The notes beneath the pieces are model-generated. The model did not search any database, was not told the DNA's origin, and saw only the letters and a program-made list of their open reading frames with translations. The position numbers were made by a program, and so were the translations under genes. Shown here in pieces: positions 1-8,167 of a DNA stretch of 31,222 nucleotides. Source of the DNA: WQUF01 sp031549885 (GTDB taxonomy: Bacteria > Bacillota > Clostridia > Clostridiales > Clostridiaceae). The DNA lies in assembly GCA_031549885.1 (NCBI GenBank), contig JAVBPD010000086.1, positions 1 to 31,222 on the forward strand, written 5' to 3'. Numbering within the stretch: position 1 is the stretch's first letter; each line of letters begins with the position of its first letter.

Positions 1-590
1 TTCACAGTAGTGCGACTTACACCTGTTTTTCTCGCTATGGTTTCAGTTACATTGAATTCATTTCGATATTTTTTATTTTTAGTGAGAATTTCATCGAGTA
101 AGAATATGGATTTTATTAGATTTTCTCTTGAGATTTTTCTGTACTTTAAATTTGTAGAGATGATTATACTTTGAATTAGGCTAGGGCTTGTTTTACTATC
201 TAATATTATACACGGAACAGATAAAAATCTATCATCTTTGCTATTTTTATAAAGGCTACGCAGTGCTAGGAGCCTGCTGCGGCCACTTACTACTGTATAT
301 TCGTTATCACTTTCATTTTTTATTACAAGAAGGGGATTAATTATTGAAAAATGCTCAATAGATGAAACAAGGTCTAAAAATTCCTCATTATCTGGATAGT
401 CAAAAAAATTGATAGAAGGGTCAATTTCCACAAGATTGTTTAAATTTATAAATTCTATGGTATTTGAATATTTAATTGTATCATTTAAAATTAAATCTTT
501 TCTAATTTCATCACGGCTTTTTAAATTTTCTAAATCAATATTAAGGTTTAAATCTTCTATATTAAATTCATGATTATATTCATTATTCAT
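1..590 (-). CDS. ParB/Spo0J-like DNA-binding protein, C-terminus cut by window edge
   Basis: This minus-strand frame is open from an ATG at 590-588 to the window edge, giving about 196 residues without a stop. The start is preceded by TGTGGAG with suitable spacing. After an acidic N-terminus of about 75 residues comes a ParB N-terminal nucleotide-binding signature: an 'INPLLVI' strand, then 'VVSGRSRLLALRSLY', equivalent to the GERRxRA box of ParB. Further on, 'ISRENLIKSIFLLDEI' and 'ETIARKTGVSRTTV' look like the helical and helix-turn-helix part. Members bind DNA in partition or regulation. No ParA partner is visible, so this could be a chromosomal orphan regulator or part of a mobile element. 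It is divergent from the lyase operon. The family call is fairly firm; the role is unknown. Confidence 0.72.
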   Translation of the reverse strand, partial: MNNEYNHEFNIEDLNLNIDLENLKSRDEIRKDLILNDTIKYSNTIEFINLNNLVEIDPSINFFDYPDNEEFLDLVSSIEHFSIINPLLVIKNESDNEYTVVSGRSRLLALRSLYKNSKDDRFLSVPCIILDSKTSPSLIQSIIISTNLKYRKISRENLIKSIFLLDEILTKNKKYRNEFNVTETIARKTGVSRTTV

Positions 591-834
591 TTTTATACTC
601 CACAAAATTATACTTAATATATTTTATGAATGTAATTTTATAAATATAACTAGGTATTTCTTAGGATTTGCAATTATAATTTTTTCTGAAAGCTTAGTTT
701 AAAAATTATATTAAATATAAGAAATATATTAATTATATTTAAAGTTCTTGAAACCCATATACGAACTATGATAACATTTACCATATAATCTTTTTTTAAA
801 ACATTTAATTTATATTTAAAGTGGAGGTGATTTT
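591..834. promoter_or_regulatory. Divergent intergenic region with candidate promoter of the lyase operon
   Basis: This very A/T-rich spacer separates the ParB-like gene from the first lyase. A perfect -10 hexamer TATAAT lies at 784-789, about 46 bases before the TTG start, but no good -35 is found at 16-18 bases. A short inverted repeat, AGTTC at 743-747 and GAACT at 763-767, sits just upstream, around the expected -35 position. It could be an activator site. Both assignments are tentative. Confidence 0.35.
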
Positions 835-2355
835 TTGAAAGTAACTTTGGGGAAACCTGTCACTATTGACAATCTAGTTCAAGTTTCAAGATACAACGCT
901 GAAGTTGAGTTTTCCGATGAATATAAGTTTAAAGTTAAAAGAGCTGAAGGGCTTGTTGAAAAATGGGTTAACGAAGAAAGAGTTATGTATGGGATAACCA
1001 CTGGTTTTGGAGCATTATGTTCTAATACTATTTCAAAAGAAGATGCTGTAAAGCTTCAAGAAAATATTATTATATCTCATTCAACTTCCTTAGGACAGCC
1101 CTTGTCTAAAGAACAAGTCCGAGGCATTATATTCATGGTGCTTCAAAATGTAGGTCAAGGTTTCACTGGAGCAAGGCTTGAAACAATGGAACTCTATAAG
1201 GAGTTTTTAAATAGGGATGTTACACCTTACGCTCCAAGGGAAGGATCTGTAGGCTATCTTTCACCTGAAGCTCACATAGCCTTATCCCTAATTGGCCTTG
1301 GACATGCTTACTACAAAGGTGAACTTTTAGAATCAAAGGAAGCTTTAAAAAGAGCTGGCCTTTCTCCCATTAAACTTTCATTTAAAGAAGGTTTAGTGCT
1401 TGTTTCTGCTACAACTAGTGTAACTGCAATTGGAGCTTTAGCTTTGTATGACATGTTAAACAGTGCAAAAACTGCGGATATTATAGGAGCTATGTGCCTT
1501 GAAATTTTAAAAGGTACTACAAGAGCATATGATGAAAAACTTATGTCTGTGCGCCCACATCCACATCAAAAAGATACTGCTGACAATTTAAGAAAAATTT
1601 TAGAAGATTCTGAAATTGCAAAGCATTTTTATAATTATCGCTTGCAAGACGCTCTATCTTTAAGATCTATACCTCAAGCTCATGGGGCAGCTAAGAAAAC
1701 CCTTTATGATGCAAAAGTGACTTTAGAGGTTGAAATGAATTCTTGCTGTGATAATCCAATAATATGGCCTGAAGATGACGATGGAGAAGCTATTTCAGGA
1801 TGCAACGCTGATTCTGGATTTGTTGGTGTTGAAATGGATTCAGCTGCTATTGCTGCAACTTATATTGCTAAAATGTCTGAAAGAAGGAATAACCGCTTAG
1901 TAAATGGAAATATATCAGAGTATCCATGGTTTTTAATTAAAAATCCAGGGCTTAATTCAGGACTTATGATTCCACAATATACTCAAGCTGGCCTTTTAAA
2001 TGACATGAAGATTTTATCTCATCCTGCAACTGTAGATTCAATTCCAACCTGTGGCGACCAAGAGGATTATGTGGCAATGGGATATAATGCATCAAAAAAA
2101 GCAGCTGATATTGCAGATAAATTGGAAGGTATACTAGCTATAGAATTGTTATCAGTTTTCCAGGCCCATCAATTCTTTAAAGAAGGGTATGCTCCATCTA
2201 GTGCTACAAAAGCTGTAATAGATAAAATTTCAAAAAATGTTCCCTTTATGGAAAACGATATATATCTTTATCCACATATAATAAGTTTAAAAGAAATGAT
2301 TCACAGCAGCGAAATAATTAAGATTGTTGAAGATAAAATAGGAAAATTAAAATAA
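835..2355 (+). CDS. MIO-less aromatic amino acid lyase homologue (copy 1, ergothionase-like candidate)
   Basis: This 506-residue protein has the full length and fold signature of the HAL/PAL/TAL superfamily. It starts at TTG 835 after a strong GGAGGTGA. Conserved landmarks are Y52 in 'MYGITTGFG', H82, 'GSVG' 137-140, Q271-D272, R277, the 'SERRNNRL' stretch near 350, and E410 in 'DQEDYVAMG'. The Ala-Ser-Gly triad that cyclises to MIO should follow GSVG, but the sequence goes directly to 'YLSPEAH', about three residues short. The Asn of 'INGT' is Ser191 and the catalytic Tyr after QDP is Leu274. An MIO-dependent histidine ammonia-lyase is therefore unlikely. Known MIO-less relatives include ergothionase, which eliminates trimethylamine from ergothioneine. 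The following paralogue and BCCT transporter support a betaine substrate; this is inference. Confidence 0.82.
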   Translation: MKVTLGKPVTIDNLVQVSRYNAEVEFSDEYKFKVKRAEGLVEKWVNEERVMYGITTGFGALCSNTISKEDAVKLQENIIISHSTSLGQPLSKEQVRGIIFMVLQNVGQGFTGARLETMELYKEFLNRDVTPYAPREGSVGYLSPEAHIALSLIGLGHAYYKGELLESKEALKRAGLSPIKLSFKEGLVLVSATTSVTAIGALALYDMLNSAKTADIIGAMCLEILKGTTRAYDEKLMSVRPHPHQKDTADNLRKILEDSEIAKHFYNYRLQDALSLRSIPQAHGAAKKTLYDAKVTLEVEMNSCCDNPIIWPEDDDGEAISGCNADSGFVGVEMDSAAIAATYIAKMSERRNNRLVNGNISEYPWFLIKNPGLNSGLMIPQYTQAGLLNDMKILSHPATVDSIPTCGDQEDYVAMGYNASKKAADIADKLEGILAIELLSVFQAHQFFKEGYAPSSATKAVIDKISKNVPFMENDIYLYPHIISLKEMIHSSEIIKIVEDKIGKLK

Positions 2356-2382
2356 AATTATCATAGAAAGTAAGTGATAAAT

Positions 2383-3882
2383 TTGATAACTTTAAATGGT
2401 AAAGACCTAACTATTGAGGATCTCATAAAAGTTGCAAAGGATGAAGAAAAGGTTTTTATTAGTGAAGAGGCAAAGGAAAGGCTTATTAAAGCTAGACAAC
2501 TTGTATTTGATCTAGTTGATATTGACGTCCCTATTTATGGATTTAATGTAGGCGTTGGATGGAACAAGGACAAAAAGGTTTTCAAAGAATTTTTTAAAGA
2601 GTATAACAGCAATTTAATAAGATCCCACTGCATTTCTGTTGGGCCAAATTCTTCTAAAGAAGTTGTAAGAGCTTCTATGCTTGCAAGGTTAAACGCTTTA
2701 CTAGTAGGTTGCACAGGGTTATCACCTGAAATAGCTCAAATGTATGAAGATATGTTAAATTCAGGGATAAGTCCATTAATACCTGAAAGAGGATCTGTAG
2801 GAGAAGCTGATATTGGCTGTTTATCACATATTGGCCTTGCGATGATTGGTGAAGGAAAGGTATATTACAAAGGGGAAATAGTTGATTCTCTTTATGCCTT
2901 TGAAAAAGAAGGGTTAAGTCCTGTAACCTTAGGACCTAAGGATGGACTTGCCATTGTAAGTTCAAATGCCTTTGGTGCTGGAGAAGGTGCTATTTGTTTA
3001 AATGAAATTAAAGAGATAATGGAAATATCTGATTTAATTTATGCTTTATCGCTTGAAGGTTTAAATGGCAATACCACTCCTTTAAATGCTAAAACTCATA
3101 AAGTTAGACCATATAAAGGTCAAGCAGAGGTTGCAAAGAGAGTTTCAGATTTTATTTTAGGAAGTTATATTTTTGAAAAAGATAGCGAAAAACCTGTACA
3201 AGACCCTTTATGCTTTAGAGATGTTCCAGAGGTTCACGGAGCAGTTTTAGATTCTTTAAATTATACAAAAGATCTTTTAGAGATTCAGTTAAATTCATCA
3301 GATGACAATCCATGCCTTATTTTAGAAGATAGGGAAATCATGTCTTGTGCAAATTTTGAACCTTTAACTTGGGTTCTTGGATTTGAAATGCTTGGAATTG
3401 CTTTGTCCCATGTGTCAAAGTCTTCTTGTTTAAGGACTATAAAATTAGTAAATCCTGCATTTACAAAATTAAGCAGATTTTTATCACCAAATGACGAAAC
3501 CATTTGTTATGGCACTATTCAAAAGACATTTACTATTTTAGATACTGAGATTAGAAATTTAGCTAATCCTTCTTCTATGGATGGATTTGCCCTTGCTGGA
3601 GACATGGAAGACAGGACTACTAATTCGCCTTATGTGGTACAAAAAGTTCGCAAGATAGTAGACAATTTAAGGTATATCTTAGCAATTGAACTTTTGCATG
3701 CTTGCCAAGCTATGGATTTAAGAGAAGGTAAAGAGTTTGGTGTTATTACTAGAAAAGCTCATGATGAAGTTAGAAAGACTATACCGTTTTATAGTAAGGA
3801 TAGAAATTTAAGCATTGATATTGAAAAAGCTTATGAATTAATTAAATCAGGGAAATTATTAGAAATTATTCATATTATTTAA
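2383..3882 (+). CDS. MIO-less aromatic amino acid lyase homologue (copy 2)
   Basis: This is a second HAL/PAL-superfamily protein, 499 residues from a TTG at 2383. A GTG at 2374 is in frame, but it forms part of the AAGTGAT ribosome binding site. The TTG start puts Y52, H82 and GSVG 137-140 at the same positions as in copy 1. The MIO triad is replaced by Glu-Ala-Asp ('GSVGEADIGCLSH'). The 'INGT' box reads 'VSSN', and the Tyr after 'VQDP' is Leu. Retained are Gln273-Asp274, the Arg of 'LCFRD', and Glu409 in 'GDMED'. The region equivalent to 'QYTQAGLLNDMKILSHP' in copy 1 is more diverged. Superfamily members are tetramers with active sites shared between subunits, so the pair could form a hetero-oligomer or act on two related substrates. 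It lies 27 bases after copy 1, in one operon. Confidence 0.8.
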   Translation: MITLNGKDLTIEDLIKVAKDEEKVFISEEAKERLIKARQLVFDLVDIDVPIYGFNVGVGWNKDKKVFKEFFKEYNSNLIRSHCISVGPNSSKEVVRASMLARLNALLVGCTGLSPEIAQMYEDMLNSGISPLIPERGSVGEADIGCLSHIGLAMIGEGKVYYKGEIVDSLYAFEKEGLSPVTLGPKDGLAIVSSNAFGAGEGAICLNEIKEIMEISDLIYALSLEGLNGNTTPLNAKTHKVRPYKGQAEVAKRVSDFILGSYIFEKDSEKPVQDPLCFRDVPEVHGAVLDSLNYTKDLLEIQLNSSDDNPCLILEDREIMSCANFEPLTWVLGFEMLGIALSHVSKSSCLRTIKLVNPAFTKLSRFLSPNDETICYGTIQKTFTILDTEIRNLANPSSMDGFALAGDMEDRTTNSPYVVQKVRKIVDNLRYILAIELLHACQAMDLREGKEFGVITRKAHDEVRKTIPFYSKDRNLSIDIEKAYELIKSGKLLEIIHII

Positions 3883-3903
3883 TATTTTTTAGGAGGGATT
3901 TCG

Positions 3904-5520
3904 ATGAGTAAAAATGAAGAGGGAATTAAGCGCATAAGATGGGATGTATTTGCTCCATCAATTATTGTGGTAGGAGTTGCAGCCATTATAGGAGTAGTAA
4001 ATAATAAAGCGTTAACAGAATACTCTAAAAGCTTTTTTAATTGGTCCCTAGACAGCTTTGGATGGCTATATCAGCTTCTTTTAATGGCAGTTTTAATTAT
4101 CGCTGTTATAATTACAGTATCTAAATTTGGTAATGTGAGAATTGGCGGTAAAGATGCAAAACCTAAGTATAGCTTTGCAACATGGTTTGCTATGGCTTTA
4201 ACAGGAGGAGTTGCAACAGGTATAGTTACTTGGGGTGTTAATGAGCCTATAATTTATTTTGGAAATATATGGGATTCGTTGACTAATATTGGAATACAAC
4301 CTGGAACTCAAGAAGCAATTAGCTTTGCAATGGGAAGATCTTTTTATAACTGGACATTTTTCCCTTATGCTATTTATGCAGTATGTGGACTTTTAGTTGC
4401 CTATTTATATTATAATAAAAAACAAAAGCTTACTGTAACAGCTACATTAAAACCATTGTTTGGAGAAAGGGTTACAAAAGGAGCTTTTGCATCAGTTATT
4501 GATACACTTTCTTTGTTAGGGCTTGCTATTGGTATTACATCAGGTCTTACAATGTGTATAATATTACTAATAAGCGGATTAAGCAATCAATATGGAGTTA
4601 ATCAGCAAAACATACCTCTTATCATAATTATTGGAATAATAGTCATTTTCATGTTTACATTTTCATCATATGTTGGCCTTGATAAAGGGTTAAAGCTTGT
4701 TGGAAATGTTAATGTGTGGTTTTATTACGGACTTTTAGCTTTTTTAATTATTATTGGACCAAAGCTATTCCTTGCAAATACTTTTGTTTCAGGACTTGGG
4801 GAATGGTTTCAAAATTTCTTTAGATGGGGACTTGATCCAGGGACTTATGGTGGTACAGGGTTAACTCGTTCTTGGACGTTATTTGACTGGTCAATTTGGG
4901 TTGCATATGCTCCTGTTACAGCTATTTTTTTAGCAATGCTTTCTTATGGAAGAACTATTAGACAATATATGATCGTTAACTGGATTCTACCATCAGTATT
5001 TGGGCTTGTTTGGTTTGCTGTTTGGGGTGGAAATGCACTTCATATGCAACAAACTGGAGCAATAGATTTAGTTTCTGCTATAAATAATGGTAGTGCTACA
5101 ATGGCTTTGTGGGAATTCTTAAAACAATTGCCATTAGGGCTTGGAGTAATAATTGTACCAATTAATTTATTGGTAATACTAATTTCCTTTGTAACAGCTG
5201 CAGATGCAACCTTGACAAATATTGGATCAATGTGTGTTAAAGATGTTCCAATTGGAACAGAACCACCTCCTTTTATAAAAGTTATTTGGGGTATATTTAT
5301 GGGAGTTGTAGCAATTATTATGACTGCTTTTGGAAGAGGGGAGTCTGGTGTTGAAGGGGTTAAATATTTAGCCGCCGCTGGGGGGTTTGTTGTAGTATTC
5401 ATTTTCTTATTGCAATTAATTGCCTTTGTTAAAGTATTTTTTACCGGCAAAGTTGCATTAGAAGAAGAGGATACTCCTCAAAAAATAAACAAAAAAAATA
5501 ACAATGTAATACAAGGTTAA
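3904..5520 (+). CDS. BCCT-family betaine/carnitine/choline-type transporter
   Basis: This 538-residue integral membrane protein of about 12 helices belongs to the betaine-choline-carnitine transporter family. It starts at ATG 3904 after a strong AGGAGGG. Family marks are the TM3 stretch 'GIVTWGVNEPIIYFG' (residues 106-120) and the TM8 signature running from W324 in 'WTLFDWSIW' through 'YGRTIRQY' (349-355). The glycine run typical of sodium-coupled BetP is partly replaced ('LTGGVATG'), and the usual Tyr in 'FYW' is Asp328. These differences recall the CaiT-like precursor/product exchangers more than osmoprotectant importers, but this is not decisive. BCCT proteins carry quaternary ammonium compounds. 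Its position 21 bases after the lyases suggests import of their substrate, or exchange of substrate for product. Confidence 0.88.
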   Translation: MSKNEEGIKRIRWDVFAPSIIVVGVAAIIGVVNNKALTEYSKSFFNWSLDSFGWLYQLLLMAVLIIAVIITVSKFGNVRIGGKDAKPKYSFATWFAMALTGGVATGIVTWGVNEPIIYFGNIWDSLTNIGIQPGTQEAISFAMGRSFYNWTFFPYAIYAVCGLLVAYLYYNKKQKLTVTATLKPLFGERVTKGAFASVIDTLSLLGLAIGITSGLTMCIILLISGLSNQYGVNQQNIPLIIIIGIIVIFMFTFSSYVGLDKGLKLVGNVNVWFYYGLLAFLIIIGPKLFLANTFVSGLGEWFQNFFRWGLDPGTYGGTGLTRSWTLFDWSIWVAYAPVTAIFLAMLSYGRTIRQYMIVNWILPSVFGLVWFAVWGGNALHMQQTGAIDLVSAINNGSATMALWEFLKQLPLGLGVIIVPINLLVILISFVTAADATLTNIGSMCVKDVPIGTEPPPFIKVIWGIFMGVVAIIMTAFGRGESGVEGVKYLAAAGGFVVVFIFLLQLIAFVKVFFTGKVALEEEDTPQKINKKNNNVIQG

Positions 5521-5524
5521 AATA

Positions 5525-5552
5525 TAGGAGAGTAGCTTTAGCTTCTCTCCTA
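5525..5552 (+). promoter_or_regulatory. Intercistronic stem-loop between transporter and [2Fe-2S] subunit
   Basis: TAGGAGAG (5525-5532) pairs perfectly with CTCTCCTA (5545-5552), and the loop contains a further GCT/AGC pairing. It starts 4 bases after the transporter stop and 22 bases before the next start. No T-run follows, so it is more likely an mRNA-stability or processing hairpin, or a leaky attenuator, than a simple terminator. Confidence 0.55.
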
Positions 5553-5574
5553 AAGAATTTAATAGGAGAATTTT

Positions 5575-6024
5575 ATGAATATAACATTTAATTTAAATGA
5601 TGAAATAATATCAAGAGATATAGATCCATCAATGAGACTTATAGATTTTTTAAGAGATAATTTAGGAATAACTAGCATAAAAGAAGGGTGCTCAGAAGGA
5701 GAGTGCGGAGCTTGCACCATAATATTTAATGGAAGAGCTGTAACATCTTGTACAATGTTTGCAGGGCAAATTAATGGAGGTAGCATTTTAACTCTTGAAG
5801 GTTTAAGCAAACATGGAGAACTTGATAAAATACAAAAATCTTTTATAGAAAATGGAGCTATACAATGTGGGTTTTGTACATCTGGAATGATACTATCTGT
5901 TAAAGCCCTTTTAATGAAAAATCCAAAACCAACTCTCGATGAAATAAAGGAAGCTATAGCAGGAAATCTATGTAGATGTACAGGTTATAATAAAATAATA
6001 AAGGCTGTACAGGATATAATTTAA
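5575..6024 (+). CDS. Molybdenum hydroxylase (xanthine dehydrogenase family) [2Fe-2S] subunit
   Basis: This 149-residue iron-sulfur subunit of a three-subunit molybdenum hydroxylase is the usual length for the family. The N-terminal plant-ferredoxin-type domain carries C39, C44, C47 and C59 ('CSEGECGACTIIF' and following). The helical second domain carries C98, C101, C133 and C135 ('CGFCTSG' and 'NLCRCTGY'). It passes electrons from the molybdopterin centre to FAD. The start ATG 5575 follows AATAGGAGA. It directly follows the transporter, but its FAD and molybdopterin partners lie at 9439-12538, more than 3 kb downstream past unrelated genes. No other copy of this subunit is in the window, so these three probably form one enzyme. 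The substrate cannot be read from this subunit. Confidence 0.93.
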   Translation: MNITFNLNDEIISRDIDPSMRLIDFLRDNLGITSIKEGCSEGECGACTIIFNGRAVTSCTMFAGQINGGSILTLEGLSKHGELDKIQKSFIENGAIQCGFCTSGMILSVKALLMKNPKPTLDEIKEAIAGNLCRCTGYNKIIKAVQDII

Positions 6025-6047
6025 AAAAGTATATTTCATATGGTACT

Positions 6048-6304
6048 GTGGTAAAAGAATTGATAAATTGTTATAATTTACTTGACTAAATAGTCAGAAA
6101 AATATTAAATTTAGTGATTTTGTCTTAATTATTAAATCATTTGGTTTTATAAATACAAGAACTGAAGGAAGTCATACAATATTTAAAAATAACAGTGTTA
6201 ATGAGCTTATTAACATTCAGAATGTTAATGGGGAAGCTAAGCCTTATCAAATAAAACAATTTTTAATTTTAGTAGAAAAATACGATTTAAAAATGGAGGA
6301 GTAA
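6048..6304 (+). pseudogene. hicA: Frameshifted hicA-like mRNA interferase
   Basis: The frame ending at TAA 6302-6304 encodes a HicA C-terminal part: 'GFINTRTEGSHTIF' with the catalytic His of the GSH box, then 'NVNGEAKPYQIKQF' and 'LVEKYDLKMEE', matching the YcfA/HicA subfamily. Going upstream it meets TGA at 6083-6085 with no ATG, GTG or TTG in between. The expected N-terminus is in another frame from GTG 6048 ('MVKELINCYNLL'), which hits TAA at 6087-6089. Joining the two near 6084-6088 restores a normal-length HicA. It is therefore a frameshifted toxin gene, or a sequencing error. hicB follows one base later. Confidence 0.66.
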
Positions 6305-6305
6305 T

Positions 6306-6524
6306 GTGAAAGATTATCATATTAATATCTTTTATAGTGACAATGATTCAGGTTATATTGCTGATATACCTGACTTGAAAAATTGCAGCGCCTTTGGAAA
6401 TACACCTCAAGAAGCATTGGAACAAGTTTTAATCGCAGAAAAACTTTGGATAGAGGAAGCAAAAAATAGTAATATAAAAATCCCAGACCCCCAATATAAA
6501 CCAGCTATTTATAAAATTATATAA
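6306..6524 (+). CDS. hicB: HicB-like antitoxin
   Basis: This 72-residue protein has the compact HicB N-terminal fold: 'SGYIADIPDLKNCSAFG', then 'TPQEALEQVLIAEKLWIEEA' and 'KIPDP'. HicB proteins occlude the HicA RNase. This short form has no visible C-terminal DNA-binding domain. The start is GTG 6306 with GGAGGAG at 6295-6301; an ATG at 6304 is immediately followed by TGA and is not usable. It sits one base after the broken hicA, which leaves the antitoxin intact and the toxin apparently dead. The pair lies inside the segment that separates the molybdenum hydroxylase subunits. Confidence 0.83.
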   Translation: MKDYHINIFYSDNDSGYIADIPDLKNCSAFGNTPQEALEQVLIAEKLWIEEAKNSNIKIPDPQYKPAIYKII

Positions 6525-6546
6525 TTTTGATTTAAAGGAGAAAAAG

Positions 6547-8028
6547 ATGAAAAACATACCAAATGTTAAACTTGGAATCATATCTGTATCTCGTGATTGC
6601 TTTGTAATATCTTTATCAGAAAAGAGAAGATCTGCTATTGTAGATGTATACAAAAAAGCAGGAGGAGAAATTTTTGAAGCAAGTACCACCGTGGAAAATG
6701 AAAAGGATATGTTAAAAGCTGTAGAAGAAGTAAAAACTGCAGGCTGCAATGCTTTAGTTGTTTTTCTTGGAAATTTTGGTCCTGAAACTCCTGAAACTTT
6801 AATTGCAAAATATTTTGATGGTCCTGTTATGTATGTTGCAGCAGCTGAAGAAACAGGAAAAGATTTAATAGGTGGTAGGGGAGATGCTTATTGTGGCATG
6901 CTTAACTGCTCTTATAATCTTGGACTTCGCAAATTAAAAGCAGTTATACCAACATTTCCTGTAGGAACAAAGGAAGAAGTAGCTGCTATGATAGCTGAAT
7001 TTGTGCCAGTTGCAAGAGCGATAATAGGCATTAAAAATCTTAAAATAATAACTTTTGGTCCAAGACCTCAGGACTTTTTTGCCTGCAATGCACCTATTAA
7101 AGCTTTATACGATATTGGAGTTGAAATAGAAGAAAATTCTGAACTTGATTTACTTGTTTCATTTAATTCTAAAAAGGGAGATCCTAGAATAGAAGAAGTA
7201 GTAGCTGATATGGAAAATGAACTTGGAACAAAGAGCAATATGGCTGGAATACTTCCTAAGCTTGCACAATTTGAAATCACTTTACTTGACTTTATGGAAA
7301 AGCATAAGGGAAGTCGTGAATATGTGGTTTTTGCCAATAAATGCTGGCCTGCATTTCAAACAGAATTTGGATTTGTACCTTGCTATGTAAATAGTCGCTT
7401 AGCTTCAAGAGGAATACCTGTTGCCTGTGAGGTGGATATTTATGGAGCATTAAGTGAATATATAGGGACATGTATAACAGGAGAATCAGTGACTCTTCTT
7501 GATATTAATAACTCTGTGCCAAAAGATATTTATGATGAAAACATAAAGGGTAAATTTAATTATAGGCTTAATGAAACGTTTATGGGCTTTCACTGTGGAA
7601 ATACTCCATCATGCCGCCTTGTAAATCCTGAATTAAAATACCAGCTTATAATGAAGCGTCTTTTAGAAAAGGATTCAGAGCCAAATATAACAAGAGGACC
7701 TTTAGAAGGGGATATTTGTCCTGGGGATATAACATTTTTTAGACTTCAATCGAGTGCAGACACAAAATTAAAAGCTTATATCGCTCAAGGAGAAGTACTT
7801 CCTGTTCCTACACAATCCTTTGGAGGCATAGGGATATTTGCAATTTCTGAAATGGAAAGATTTTATAGAAATGTTTTAATTGCAAAACAATATCCACACC
7901 ATGGAGCTGTAGCTTTTGGTCATTACGGAAAAGCTTTATTTACTGTATTTGATTATTTAGGAGTAGATGATATAGAATTTAACCGTCCAAAGGGCAATAT
8001 GTATAGCAGGGAAAATCCATTTGCATAA
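6547..8028 (+). CDS. L-fucose/L-arabinose isomerase family protein
   Basis: This 493-residue protein resembles L-fucose isomerase in overall order: an N-terminal Rossmann-like region ('ALVVFLGNFGPETPETL', about 69-85), a central domain, and a C-terminal part with the metal site. Likely metal ligands are E295 in 'ACEVDIYGALSEY', D319 in 'TLLDINN', and a late His in 'HHGAVAFGHYG'. 'FHCGNTPSC' (348-356) is also family-like. It starts at ATG 6547 after AAAGGAGAAAAAG. Family enzymes isomerise aldoses to ketoses. It is shorter than classical FucI (about 590), so the exact sugar is uncertain, and some members may act on other polyols or phosphosugars. It ends just before a strong terminator. No kinase or aldolase is adjacent. 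Confidence 0.72.
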   Translation: MKNIPNVKLGIISVSRDCFVISLSEKRRSAIVDVYKKAGGEIFEASTTVENEKDMLKAVEEVKTAGCNALVVFLGNFGPETPETLIAKYFDGPVMYVAAAEETGKDLIGGRGDAYCGMLNCSYNLGLRKLKAVIPTFPVGTKEEVAAMIAEFVPVARAIIGIKNLKIITFGPRPQDFFACNAPIKALYDIGVEIEENSELDLLVSFNSKKGDPRIEEVVADMENELGTKSNMAGILPKLAQFEITLLDFMEKHKGSREYVVFANKCWPAFQTEFGFVPCYVNSRLASRGIPVACEVDIYGALSEYIGTCITGESVTLLDINNSVPKDIYDENIKGKFNYRLNETFMGFHCGNTPSCRLVNPELKYQLIMKRLLEKDSEPNITRGPLEGDICPGDITFFRLQSSADTKLKAYIAQGEVLPVPTQSFGGIGIFAISEMERFYRNVLIAKQYPHHGAVAFGHYGKALFTVFDYLGVDDIEFNRPKGNMYSRENPFA

Positions 8029-8055
8029 AAACTTTGGATAAAAAACAAAAAAATA

Positions 8056-8094
8056 GAAGCCTTAAGTGTAAATGGTTCTACTTAAGGCTTCTTT
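8056..8094 (+). terminator. Rho-independent terminator after the isomerase gene
   Basis: GAAGCCTTAAGT (8056-8067) pairs perfectly with ACTTAAGGCTTC (8080-8091), with a 12-base loop and TTT following. A-rich sequence precedes it, so it may also act on the opposite strand. Confidence 0.85.
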
Positions 8095-8167
8095 AATCTA
8101 TATTAATTTATGTTCATATTTATTTTTTTATAATGATAGGTATTGCCAAATGAATGGAGAGATTGTC

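Noticed and set aside
835..3882. Annotating both lyases as histidine ammonia-lyase (hutH)
   Set aside because: The MIO-forming Ala-Ser-Gly is absent in both and no urocanase, imidazolonepropionase or formimidoylglutamase gene is nearby.
5040..5450. Minus-strand 136-codon open frame inside the BCCT gene
   Set aside because: It is antisense to a well-supported membrane protein, has low-complexity composition and no recognisable motif.
8072..8167. Longer GNAT start at 8072
   Set aside because: This ATG lies in the loop of a strong terminator and has no ribosome binding site; GGAGAG precedes 8168.
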